DNA of 50,272 bases from Candidatus Fraserbacteria bacterium (GTDB taxonomy: Bacteria > Bipolaricaulota > Bipolaricaulia > RBG-16-55-9 > JAJCYT01). The DNA is taken from contig JAJCYT010000026.1 in NCBI GenBank assembly GCA_029262795.1, positions 1 to 50,272 on the forward strand. The letters are read 5' to 3'. Position numbers and translations under genes: made by a program. The stretch's first letter is position 1. Each line of letters begins with the position of its first letter. Positions 1-7,088 of this stretch are shown here, in pieces. The notes beneath the pieces were generated by a model, which made no database searches, had not been told where the DNA came from, and saw only the letters and a list, made by a program, of their open reading frames with translations.

Positions 1-1
1 G

Positions 2-691
2 CTCAACGGCAGCAAAACCTGGATCACCAACGGCACCATCGCCGATGTCGCCGTGGTCTGGGCCAGGACCGAAGACGGCATTCGCGGCTTCCTGGTTGAA
101 AAAGACACACCAGGCTTCAGCTCCGCAAAGATCGACCACAAAGCATCGATGAGAGCATCCGACACCGCTGAACTCGGCTTTGACAATTGTCGCATTCCAC
201 TCGAAAATCTGCTGCCCGAAAGCAACGGATTGAAATCGCCCTTGGGTTGTTTGACTCAGGCACGAACTGGTATCGCCTGGGGTGTGCTGGGTGCTGCAAT
301 GGCGTGCCTGGAAGAAGCGGTCACTTATAGCCAGAACCGGATTCAATTCGGCAAGCCAATTGCTTCGTTCCAATTGGTGCAGGCCAAGTTGGCGCATATG
401 TCAACAGAAATCACCAAAGCACAATTGCTTTGTCTGCGCCTGGCTCAACTCAAAGACAGCGGCAAAATGCATCCAGCTCAGGTATCGATGGCCAAACGCA
501 ATAACGTGGCCATTGCTTTGGAGTGTGCGAGACTCACCCGCGATATTTTGGGTGCCAACGGCATCACTTACGATTACCAAGCCATCCGCCATATGCTAAA
601 CCTAGAAACGGTTTACACCTATGAGGGCACCAACGATATTCATAGTTTGATTCTGGGTCAGGCACTGACCGGCATTGCAGCATTTGCTTAG
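2..691 (+). CDS. gcdH: Glutaryl-CoA dehydrogenase, 3' part (5' end outside window)
   Basis: FAD-dependent acyl-CoA dehydrogenase that would oxidise and decarboxylate glutaryl-CoA to crotonyl-CoA in lysine/tryptophan breakdown. The reading frame is open from base 2 and runs 229 codons to the stop. It opens with the LNGSKTWITNG segment of the middle beta domain. The C-terminal helical domain has ARTGIAWGVLGA, RIQFGKPIASFQLVQ, KRNN and DILGANGI. Near the end, YEGTNDIH contains the family's catalytic glutamate. The combination of GIAWGVLGA, KRNN and NLETVYTYEGT resembles glutaryl-CoA dehydrogenase more than short-chain acyl-CoA dehydrogenases. The stop codon overlaps the ribosome binding site of the next gene, so the two are probably cotranscribed. 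Substrate assignment is from family resemblance. Confidence 0.9.
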   Translation, partial: LNGSKTWITNGTIADVAVVWARTEDGIRGFLVEKDTPGFSSAKIDHKASMRASDTAELGFDNCRIPLENLLPESNGLKSPLGCLTQARTGIAWGVLGAAMACLEEAVTYSQNRIQFGKPIASFQLVQAKLAHMSTEITKAQLLCLRLAQLKDSGKMHPAQVSMAKRNNVAIALECARLTRDILGANGITYDYQAIRHMLNLETVYTYEGTNDIHSLILGQALTGIAAFA

Positions 692-699
692 GAGGCATT

Positions 700-1140
700 A
701 TGGATTTTAAAGCACAACTTCAAACTGATTTACAAGCGGCCATGAAGGCTGGTGAAACCATCAAGCGCGACACCTTGCGAACGCTGTTAACCACCCTGAC
801 CAACGCCGAGATGGAAACCACAGATGAACTCACGCAGGCAGATTTCAACAAAGTGGTACAGCGCGAAGTGAAAAAACGTCGTGAAGCCATCGAAGCTTTT
901 ACCACAGGTGGACGCCCAGATCGCGCCGAAAAAGAGTCACAAGAACTCGAAGTGCTTCAAGCCTATTTACCTGAGCAAATGTCTGTGGATGAAATTAAAA
1001 AAATCGTTCAGGAAATCATCGACAACGCAGGCGATGCGCCCAATATGGGTCAGATTATGGGCCAAGCCATGGGCAAACTGAAAGACAAGGCCGATGGAAA
1101 TACAGTGCGCCAGGTGGTCAGTGAGTTACTGGAAGGATAA
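700..1140 (+). CDS. yqeY: GatB/YqeY domain protein
   Basis: Small soluble alpha-helical protein of 146 residues, the usual length for stand-alone YqeY proteins. The family shares a domain with the tail of the GatB amidotransferase subunit and may interact with tRNA, but its role is not settled. Seen here: an N-terminal helical part with KAGETIKRDTLRTLLTTLTNAE, a middle KKRREAIEAF segment, and the C-terminal APNMGQIMGQAMGKLKDKADG motif typical of the family. The start ATG has an ideal AGGAGG site 5-6 bases upstream that overlaps the gcdH stop. The next 250 bases hold only a decayed frame. Confidence 0.9.
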   Translation: MDFKAQLQTDLQAAMKAGETIKRDTLRTLLTTLTNAEMETTDELTQADFNKVVQREVKKRREAIEAFTTGGRPDRAEKESQELEVLQAYLPEQMSVDEIKKIVQEIIDNAGDAPNMGQIMGQAMGKLKDKADGNTVRQVVSELLEG

Positions 1141-1165
1141 TTTTTAATGGGAATGGGTACTCAGT

Positions 1166-1378
1166 ATGCTTGAATCAGCCTCCGGCGTGGAGGTCATGGT
1201 TGCAGAAGGCGTACAAGGATCAGAAATTCGTGTACCACAAGGTGCCCAGGTTAAGCTCATTCTCAGGAACGCAGGCGAAAACTCCTAAAGGCACGGCATT
1301 TTTGAAGAACGGTTTCATGATTACTTTATCGGAAAATATGGCGAGACCTGGGCCATGAAGCAGTGCAAGGAAAATTAA
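1166..1378 (+). pseudogene. Possible decayed cupredoxin-like gene with in-frame stop
   Basis: One reading frame runs from ATG 1166 to TAA 1376-1378 but is broken by an in-frame TAA at 1286-1288. The first 40 codons (EIRVPQGAQVKLILRNAGEN and flanks) read like the start of a cupredoxin-type beta sandwich, with the usual glycine and a strand ending in a polar turn. After the stop the same frame continues for 29 codons with no copper-ligand pattern that I can see. A cytochrome c gene follows directly, and small cupredoxins and cytochromes often sit together. A genuine 40-residue peptide is an alternative. Low confidence. Confidence 0.3.
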
Positions 1379-1405
1379 TCGTCCAGGCCAACCCTTGAGG
1401 CTAAC

Positions 1406-1846
1406 ATGAAAGATAAAACACTAATTGCAATCCTCGTAAGCCTAGGTGTTGTTGTCAGTCTAGCTGTTTTTCTCATGTGGATGAATTCAAGAAATGTGCC
1501 ACAAACCGAAGACCTCACTCCACAAATTGAAACCGGAAGCAAACTGTATGCAAGCAATTGCCTCAGTTGTCATGGTGATCAACAGGCTGGGCTTGTTTTT
1601 GGAAAAGCACCGCCCCATAACGGCAATGGCCATACTTGGCATCATTCTGATGCAGAGCTGATTCAGTGGACGCTTGAAGGCAGACCATTAAACATGCCGG
1701 CTTTTAAAGAAACATTAAGCCGTGTAGATGCAGAAGCCATTCTTGCATACATCAAAACTTGGTGGACGCCTCAACAAAAAGCAACGCAAGCAGATATATC
1801 ACGCAGATATCAAGAAGCATTAGATCGGCAAAATGGGAATCAATGA
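1406..1846 (+). CDS. Membrane-anchored class I cytochrome c
   Basis: Monohaem c-type cytochrome of 146 residues. Residues 5-26 form a single hydrophobic segment, likely an uncleaved anchor, so the haem domain would face outside the cytoplasmic membrane. The haem-binding CLSCH motif is at residues 52-56. Met97 in RPLNMPAF is the likely sixth ligand. The C-terminal helix (SRVDAEAILAYIKTWW) is typical of small cytochrome c domains. It would carry electrons between membrane complexes or to an oxidase; the partner is not visible here. The ribosome binding site is weak (TTGAGG, about 8 bases upstream). The decayed frame just upstream may once have been a partner copper protein. Confidence 0.85.
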   Translation: MKDKTLIAILVSLGVVVSLAVFLMWMNSRNVPQTEDLTPQIETGSKLYASNCLSCHGDQQAGLVFGKAPPHNGNGHTWHHSDAELIQWTLEGRPLNMPAFKETLSRVDAEAILAYIKTWWTPQQKATQADISRRYQEALDRQNGNQ

Positions 1847-1893
1847 TGAAGAGAATTTGTCTTTAAATCATGATTGATGTTTTGAAAACATTA

Positions 1894-2430
1894 TCAATTA
1901 TTGACAACCATCGACAGCAAGGTGCGGATGCCACCCTCACTGGGCAGGTCGCCAGGGGTGCCACGAGCGGCAAGCATCAATCCCTGGGCAATGTGAATGA
2001 AGCGGCGGGAATCTCTCACATTCTGAGATCTTAGCGCTTGTCGCAGGAAATCAGTGGCAGTGGCAACGTAGAAAGTGATATTTTCAGCGGTGACTCGAAA
2101 ATCGGCCAGCTGATCCGTTTGTGAGACAATCACTGTCAAACGACGTGCATACGTGATCAGCCCTACGCCATCACCTAAATTAGGCACAGTTGCATCAAAA
2201 CCGGCATCGCTTTCTCCAACTGTGATATTGAGCACTTGGTGGGCTTGTGTCTGGGCTTCATCGGTGGTAAGCGCTGTCGCCCCGAACGAGGCTTGCTGAA
2301 TGGCCAAATCGAGTTGCGTCACAAATATTTCCAGGAAACCACGTAAATTTTGCCGGTCATCCTGAGCCTGGGTCACACCAGGAATAAGCAATCCACCCAA
2401 AATCAACATCAATAACCACTGCTTTTTCAT
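1894..2430 (-). CDS. Exported protein of unknown function
   Basis: Predicted exported protein of 178 residues that I do not recognise. The N-terminus is a classic Sec signal peptide: MKKQW, then a run of leucines and isoleucines, then VTQAQ, with cleavage likely after the AQA-like site near residue 23. The mature part looks mostly helical, has no cysteines and shows no catalytic motif. I chose the ATG at 2430 because GGAGG lies about 8 bases upstream and the signal peptide begins there; an upstream in-frame extension has neither. It is a single gene transcribed away from the riboswitch region, with no clear partner. Confidence 0.75.
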   Translation of the reverse strand: MKKQWLLMLILGGLLIPGVTQAQDDRQNLRGFLEIFVTQLDLAIQQASFGATALTTDEAQTQAHQVLNITVGESDAGFDATVPNLGDGVGLITYARRLTVIVSQTDQLADFRVTAENITFYVATATDFLRQALRSQNVRDSRRFIHIAQGLMLAARGTPGDLPSEGGIRTLLSMVVNN

Positions 2431-2581
2431 TGCCAAGTCCTCCAATACTCCCTCATAATACCATATCATTTATGGGTTTGACCATAAAAATCAGGTCAAA
2501 AGTGTGTCAATAAGGGCAATTTAAACACATCTATATCACACTCAAATTAGATTCAACCACAAAAAACATGTTCCCATTCGT

Positions 2582-2610
2582 TTGACTTTTTATGACATTT
2601 ATTTTACAGT
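2582..2610 (+). promoter_or_regulatory. Sigma70-type promoter for the riboswitch transcript
   Basis: TTGACT at 2582-2587 and TACAGT at 2605-2610 are separated by 17 bases. Transcription would start near 2617, just before the riboswitch aptamer, which supports both calls. The remaining bases from 2431 to 2581 show nothing else. Confidence 0.6.
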
Positions 2611-2621
2611 TTAATGATCTG

Positions 2622-2750
2622 TGAAAAAGGCACGCCTGCGCCTTGCAGGCACGCAAAGCCCCGAGTTTTTTATCTGTCCGTAATAGGGAGGGCAGTCAAA
2701 AAATAGTCGAGCTGCCACAGACATTTTTGCGGTGAAAATGGTCTGAGTGT
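2622..2750 (+). ncRNA. Cyclic-di-GMP-I (GEMM-I) riboswitch
   Basis: The aptamer-like segment begins AAAAAGGCA. A first hairpin follows (CCTGC 2635-2639 pairing with GCAGG 2645-2649), then the family's hallmark ACGCAAAGCC at 2651-2660. The second stem starts CCGAG, with a T6/A6 pair and TGTCC/GGGCA inside. It closes with TAGTCGAGCTGCC ending at 2716. This order (GGCA, hairpin, ACGCAAAGCC, variable stem, GCTGCC) is that of cyclic-di-GMP-I aptamers. A further hairpin (CAGAC 2718-2722 with GTCTG 2741-2745) could be part of the expression platform. There is no T-run, so control of translation is more likely than termination. The downstream gene is a secreted PKD protein, a sensible c-di-GMP target. 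Confidence 0.75.
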
Positions 2751-2858
2751 GCAGCTTGATTCTTCAAGTCTCAGCAACCATTCGTTCATCAGAGGCCACC
2801 GCAATTTGCTTCGTCTGTTGTCTATGGTTTATAACAAAAACTGTGGAGGTATCTCGAT

Positions 2859-4019
2859 ATGTGTTTTATTCGCTGTGATAAACAGCTTTCTTGGTTGTTT
2901 GGTTTTGCTTTAATGTTATTTACAACGCTTGGTTTGGTGTTGTTTCAAGTGAATGTTTTGGCTCAACCTGTGGTCACATCTCCTTCGGATGTGTTTGGTG
3001 AGGAAGGCCTGCCTGTGGTTCCAAATTCAGTCAGTTTTACAAGTTCTGTTACACCGTTTACAGCCACAGTTGATTGGGGCGATGGCACCTTGGAAAGCCT
3101 GGGCACGGTGACCAGTCCATTTAACTTGGGCAACCATATTTACCCAGATGACGGTTCGTTTACCGTCACTGTGTGCGTGACCGACAATACCAGCGCCCAA
3201 GGCTGCAACACCTTTAACGGAAACATCAACAATTCGGCACCGATTGCCAGCCCGGATTTTTTGACCATGCCAGAGCGCCAGTTCAGCACCAGCATCAATG
3301 TGCTGTTTAACGACGTGGACAATGGTGGTATTTTCGATCCATTAACCGTTGATGTGTTGTTGCCTCCCACAGCTGCCGAAGGCTCTACCGTGGCCAATCT
3401 GGATGGCTCTGTATTGTATACAGCCAGTCCTGCGCTGACGGATACATTGTTCTTTGGTCAACGTCAGGAAGTCTTTTTTGTATATCAAGTTTGTGATGAC
3501 GGCCTGGATTTCTTTGGCAGCCCATCCACAACAGGCGTGCTTTGTGACACAAACACCGCCATTATCACTGTGGAAGGCAATGACTTTTTATCTCTTTCGA
3601 ACAACAGTTTTTTAGTGCAAGGCAGCAGCTTGCAAACTGACCTTCCTGTCGGTGTGGAATTGCCTGAATTGCCAACCAACATCGCTGAATCGCTCCAAAG
3701 TGACGAAAACCTTCGCGTGTTCACCTTCCAGTTGGTCACCGATGATGGTCAAGCACAAACCGGCCTGGAGTTACAGGCAGAACTGTGGCACGTTAACCTC
3801 GATGATGACGGCAACATTCTGGAAGATGGTGTGGGCACCTTTGCAGTCAATCCCGCACAAACCGTCGACTTTGTCTACAACAGCGATATCGGCGCTTACT
3901 GGAATGATCCTAACACCAATGGCGGCCTGTTCGACGTTAGCATTCTCACGCCAGGTGATTATGCCCTGCGGCTCACCCTGCCCTCTGGCAACCAACTCAA
4001 CTTGATTTTCAGCGTATAA
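2859..4019 (+). CDS. Secreted PKD-domain protein, probable surface or adhesion protein
   Basis: Predicted secreted protein of 386 residues. Residues 12-36 form a hydrophobic signal segment ending VLAQP. Residues 60-110 carry a PKD-type beta sandwich: TVDWGDGT followed by HIYPDDGSFTVTVCVTDN. The middle (about 130-240) resembles Ig-like or cadherin-like domains of adhesins (SPDFLTMPERQFSTSINVLFND). The C-terminal part (about 270-386) is a further beta-rich domain with acidic DDDGNILEDG turns that may bind calcium. No anchor, sortase signal or catalytic motif is visible. A cyclic-di-GMP riboswitch lies directly upstream, so a role in attachment or matrix is inferred. GGAGG lies about 8 bases before the ATG, and a strong terminator follows the stop. 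Confidence 0.75.
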   Translation: MCFIRCDKQLSWLFGFALMLFTTLGLVLFQVNVLAQPVVTSPSDVFGEEGLPVVPNSVSFTSSVTPFTATVDWGDGTLESLGTVTSPFNLGNHIYPDDGSFTVTVCVTDNTSAQGCNTFNGNINNSAPIASPDFLTMPERQFSTSINVLFNDVDNGGIFDPLTVDVLLPPTAAEGSTVANLDGSVLYTASPALTDTLFFGQRQEVFFVYQVCDDGLDFFGSPSTTGVLCDTNTAIITVEGNDFLSLSNNSFLVQGSSLQTDLPVGVELPELPTNIAESLQSDENLRVFTFQLVTDDGQAQTGLELQAELWHVNLDDDGNILEDGVGTFAVNPAQTVDFVYNSDIGAYWNDPNTNGGLFDVSILTPGDYALRLTLPSGNQLNLIFSV

Positions 4020-4040
4020 ATTTCGGTGAAAGAAATATAG

Positions 4041-4083
4041 AAAAGGCCTTGGAAGGATAAAAACCTTTCAAGGCCTTTTTATT
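4041..4083 (+). terminator. Intrinsic terminator after the PKD protein
   Basis: Near-perfect stem AAAAGGCCTTGGAAGG / CCTTTCAAGGCCTTTT with a short A-rich loop, followed by TTTTTATTTT. Confidence 0.85.
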
Positions 4084-4102
4084 TTGAGAAATTTTTAAGA
4101 CT

Positions 4103-4329
4103 TGAAACCCCCAACCCCCTTGGTTTCAAGGGGGCTACGGTGGGAATTTCATGTTGATCCTAATTACGAATCGTTTTCTTTTCGGTTTTTTAAATTTTGA
4201 TTTTTAAAACCAAAAGCTTTCAATCAGAAAAAACTTCTTGGAACAGAGATTTCTCCTAAAGTCTAACCTTAGCCCCCTTCCGATTTTGGAAGGGAGCCCT
4301 TTCATGTAAAGGGGATTGGGGGATTAGAT
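4103..4329. repeat. MITE-like element with G/C-run terminal inverted repeats
   Basis: About 227 bases without a gene. The left end reads GAAACCCCCAACCCCCTTGG. The right end, read inward, is CTAATCCCCCAATCCCCTTT, so the ends are inverted repeats. Each end also folds into its own hairpin (CCCCCTTGG..CAAGGGGG; GCCCCCTTCC..GGAAGGG). After the left hairpin comes GGGGGCTACGGT, the core shared with copies at 5375, 36409 and 44538. The interior is AT-rich with no ORF. No target duplication was evident to me. Confidence 0.6.
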
Positions 4330-4353
4330 CTTTATTTAGCCTTATATTCTGCC

Positions 4354-5187
4354 TCACAAATCCGATACCAAATCAATCGTATCGCTATCACCACCGGCGG
4401 GTTTGACGCGAGCCAAGCCAACGATTTCGCGCACACCGGATGTTTCGATGGTGTAACTGAATTGGGCTTGTTCACCAGGAGCGAGATTGAGGCCGAAACC
4501 ACTGAACAACCGACCGCCAGATTGATCTTCATCCAGGAAGCTGGCCAGTTCCAATTGACGTTTGGCAGCAAGTAAAACAGTCACTTGCCAGTCGCCATTG
4601 GACTTGAGGGTCACGCCACGCGCAAACACAGCAAAAGTATGGCTTGCACAATCCTCAATCATATCGGAAAGCTGGGACAGCAGTTCGGAACATTCAACGT
4701 TGACTGGTGGCGGAATCGGTCCAGGCGTTGGTGTTGGTGTCGGTTGACCTGATTGGCCGTAGAGATGGAACTGCGCTTGTACCTGATGCGCTGCCCCTTT
4801 GTCGTCTGTGACAGACAATTTGATGGTGTAAAGGCCAGGTTCGTTCAAGGTAAACGGAATTGGGTTTTGTGAGGTAGACAGCGCACTGCCATTCAATGTC
4901 CAGTTGTAAGCCGTTACACGACCATCGGCATCAAAGGAATCGCCTCCCCAAACTTTTACTTTGGCTGGCACGGTGAAAGTAGGCACCTGTTGTTCTGCCG
5001 CCCCCACATTGATAATGCCATCCAACACAGCATTGATTGGAAACAATGAATACTTAATCTGCGCCGTGGGCGCTTGATTGGTAATTCGTGTTTGTGTCCT
5101 CGCCGTGTCAGTATCAACCACCGCCGCACATGAACTCAACAACATGGCCCCCAACATCATGACCGCAACAAAAAAGGTATGTCTCAT
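4354..5187 (-). CDS. PKD-domain lipoprotein
   Basis: Predicted lipoprotein of 277 residues. The signal peptide has a lipobox (MLLSSC, cysteine near residue 20), so the mature protein is probably lipid-anchored outside the membrane. Residues about 70-145 form a PKD or Ig-like domain (VKVWGGDSFDADGRVTAYNWTLNG, then GLYTIKLSVTDDKG). A proline/threonine linker (QPTPTPTPGPIPPP) leads to a C-terminal beta-rich domain of unknown type with two cysteines (VECSEL, EDCASH) that could form a disulphide. ATG 5187 was chosen because AGGAGG lies 6 bases upstream and the signal peptide begins there. The gene converges with the PKD gene at 2859, and the two may serve related surface roles. Confidence 0.75.
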   Translation of the reverse strand: MRHTFFVAVMMLGAMLLSSCAAVVDTDTARTQTRITNQAPTAQIKYSLFPINAVLDGIINVGAAEQQVPTFTVPAKVKVWGGDSFDADGRVTAYNWTLNGSALSTSQNPIPFTLNEPGLYTIKLSVTDDKGAAHQVQAQFHLYGQSGQPTPTPTPGPIPPPVNVECSELLSQLSDMIEDCASHTFAVFARGVTLKSNGDWQVTVLLAAKRQLELASFLDEDQSGGRLFSGFGLNLAPGEQAQFSYTIETSGVREIVGLARVKPAGGDSDTIDLVSDL

Positions 5188-5248
5188 AGCTAACCTCCTA
5201 AAATGCGTAGCTACTTGAATATTCAAATGGATTTAAATCACTGGGGGT

Positions 5249-5323
5249 TGGAGCGGATGACGGGACTTGAACCCGCAACACCTGGCTTGGGAAGCCAGTA
5301 CTCTACCATTGAGCTACATCCGC
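5249..5323 (-). tRNA. tRNA-Gly (CCC)
   Basis: Acceptor stem GCGGATG/CATCCGC, D-arm TAGCTCAATGGTAGAG, anticodon stem CTGGC/GCCAG around loop TTCCCAA (anticodon CCC, complement at 5289-5291), and T-arm GCGGGTTCAAGTCCCGT. Discriminator T is followed by an encoded CCA. It decodes GGG. Confidence 0.95.
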
Positions 5324-5374
5324 GAAAACGCCTGATGATTATAGCGGTTGGGGTTGATGAGGTGCAAATGATAA

Positions 5375-5475
5375 GGGCTTCTAATCCCCCAGTCCTCTTT
5401 TCAAGAAAGAGGACCCTTGCAAAACCGGAAGGAGGCTACGCTAAGACTTCGATAGTTGGTTCTTTAGTTCGATTC
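5375..5475. repeat. Degenerate copy of the G/C-run repeat family
   Basis: Begins TTCTAATCCCCCAGTCC with a hairpin GTCCTCTTT..AAAGAGGAC. It continues into GGAGGCTACGCTAAG at 5431-5445, matching the GGGGGCTACGATAAG core of the better-preserved copies. No right end is recognised. The rest of 5324-5608 holds nothing that I can support. Confidence 0.45.
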
Positions 5476-5608
5476 GGTTTTCTTTGTGAAGAAGGATCAG
5501 GTTAAAAGAGTATAAAAATCAAAAAGCCCATACCACATAAGCTTTACCAACATTCTGAAAGAACCCAGATCAGAAAAATAGAACCCACTCCCAGAATCGA
5601 ATATAAAA

Positions 5609-6013
5609 TTACCGGGTAATGAATTCGATGATGACGAGGATGAGGGAAAGTACCGACAAGGTGAGGAATGGGGTGATCTCCAAATTGTCATTGTTGAAGT
5701 TTTCCGGAATTTGTGCGGTGGTTGTTTCAAGCCGTTGGAGATCTAAGGAGAGGATGTCGATTTGTTCATCTCGTATTTGGATATCTTCGTTGAGGTTGAC
5801 AATCTGTTCTTGAAGGGCTTCGATTTGCGGGCCAACTGCATCCAGCGCCTGCTGTAAGCCAACAACACGGTTGGCCTGGTTTTGGATTGCAGTATCAAAG
5901 CTGTCCACTTTGGTTTCGCTTTTGATGATAATGTCGTAAAACACCAGACCGGCAAACACGTTGCCCACCACCAACACGATCACCAGTAAAGGCCATGCGG
6001 ACGCTCGTTTCAA
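5609..6013 (-). CDS. Small membrane protein with central coiled coil
   Basis: Protein of 134 residues with a hydrophobic segment at about 8-28, a heptad-rich helix at about 40-98 (NRVVGLQQALDAVGPQIEALQEQIVNLNEDIQ and on), and a second hydrophobic segment at about 113-131. This suggests two membrane passes with an extracytoplasmic coiled coil. I do not recognise a family. The frame has no ATG near the beginning; TTG at 6013 is the only sensible start, with a weak GGTGGTGAT upstream. It lies downstream of lepB and a 32-residue peptide on the same strand and may be in the same transcript. Confidence 0.6.
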   Translation of the reverse strand: MKRASAWPLLVIVLVVGNVFAGLVFYDIIIKSETKVDSFDTAIQNQANRVVGLQQALDAVGPQIEALQEQIVNLNEDIQIRDEQIDILSLDLQRLETTTAQIPENFNNDNLEITPFLTLSVLSLILVIIEFITR

Positions 6014-6121
6014 AGTGACATCACCACCATTGGTCTTAGTTTACCAGCAAACAAAGACCCTACCTTCCACGTATGATAAGCTTCTGAAAGCCAGAAGCAA
6101 CGGGATATAAGGACATTTCTG

Positions 6122-6220
6122 CTATTTAAAAACCTGGCTCCATACGGCAAGCGCCACCAGTGCCAGCACAGGGAATCCCAGTGCAAACAACAGCAACAAC
6201 GCTTTCGTTCCACGGACCAT
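6122..6220 (-). CDS. 32-residue single-span membrane peptide
   Basis: Short ORF with ATG at 6220 and GGGAG 6-7 bases upstream. It encodes MVRGTKALLLLFALG and continues as one hydrophobic helix, ending WSQVFK and a TAG stop. It lies between lepB and the coiled-coil membrane protein on the same strand. The balanced hydrophobic composition and good ribosome binding site favour a real gene, but its size limits certainty. Function is unknown. Confidence 0.45.
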   Translation of the reverse strand: MVRGTKALLLLFALGFPVLALVALAVWSQVFK

Positions 6221-6364
6221 GTTGACTCCCTTCCTTTTAACTGTAAAAGGGAGCACCCTTTAAACCCGTGACGCCAGTTGATTTCCATTGGGCTGTTGAT
6301 GAGCTTTATAAAGGACATATGACACCCTCGCAAAACAATTAACGCTGTCCCATTGCAGCTTCGG

Positions 6365-7057
6365 TTAGCACACCGGCTGCCCCTGACCTCGGTTGCCGCC
6401 TAGATAACCGTTCATGAAACCAAAGGCATCAAATGGCCACACGTTGAGAAACGGTTCGCCAATAAAGTCTTCTTTTGATACAAAGCCCCAAAAGCGACTG
6501 TCTTCACTGATGCGGGAATTATCTCCCAGCACAAAATAACTGTCTTCAGGCACGGTCCACACATCGCCCAGCATGCGACCGGCAGGCACGTAGCACCACT
6601 GAAAGTGTTGCTCGTTCAGGCGTTCGCCATCCACATAGACGCCACATTCATTGCGTGGAATACTGGCATCACCACAATTGCGAATCTGCACTTGCTGACC
6701 GCCGGTGGCAACAAGACGTTTCACCAGGCGTTCGCGCTGCCCTGTGTCCTGATTGGTTTTCCAAAACACAACGATATCACCAACAAGGGGTTCGCGGAAA
6801 TTGAACGAAATTTTGTCCACAAAAAAGCTGTCGCCTATCTCAATGGTGGGAATCATCGACCCCGTAGGGACCGTCATGCGCACCAGCACAAAGGTGAGGA
6901 TAAACCAAGCAGCAATGGCTGCCACCCCGATTGCCTGCACCCATCCCAACAGCCATTCCACGCCAGAAGGGAGAGCCACACCCAACTTATTGATCCCTTT
7001 TACCAGCCACGGTTTCTTCGGTTCTTGTTTCGAATTTGTATTTGATCGTTTCGCCAT
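6365..7057 (-). CDS. lepB: Signal peptidase I
   Basis: Membrane serine protease (230 residues) that removes Sec and Tat signal peptides on the outer face of the cytoplasmic membrane. One transmembrane segment lies at about 40-60. The catalytic Ser67 is in VPTGSMIPT and the general-base Lys113 in ERLVKRLVATGG. The C-terminal box VLGDNSRISEDSRFWG contains the conserved GDN. A short insertion (NCGDASIPRNECGV, about 126-140) has two cysteines that may pair. The many signal-peptide proteins in this window are its likely substrates. Its start is 31 bases from the divergent EamA gene, so the two promoters must be interleaved; no clear ribosome binding site is seen. Confidence 0.95.
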   Translation of the reverse strand: MAKRSNTNSKQEPKKPWLVKGINKLGVALPSGVEWLLGWVQAIGVAAIAAWFILTFVLVRMTVPTGSMIPTIEIGDSFFVDKISFNFREPLVGDIVVFWKTNQDTGQRERLVKRLVATGGQQVQIRNCGDASIPRNECGVYVDGERLNEQHFQWCYVPAGRMLGDVWTVPEDSYFVLGDNSRISEDSRFWGFVSKEDFIGEPFLNVWPFDAFGFMNGYLGGNRGQGQPVC

Positions 7058-7088
7058 AGTAAAAACATCATACGTGGAGGGAGGCCCT

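Noticed and set aside
1170..1358. 62-codon plus-strand ORF after yqeY
   Set aside because: It has no plausible start or family resemblance and is out of frame with the cupredoxin-like fragment, which reads more like protein.
6753..7088. Long N-terminal extension of the EamA transporter
   Set aside because: It is antisense to lepB and unlike any membrane-protein N-terminus; TTG 7089 has a strong ribosome binding site.
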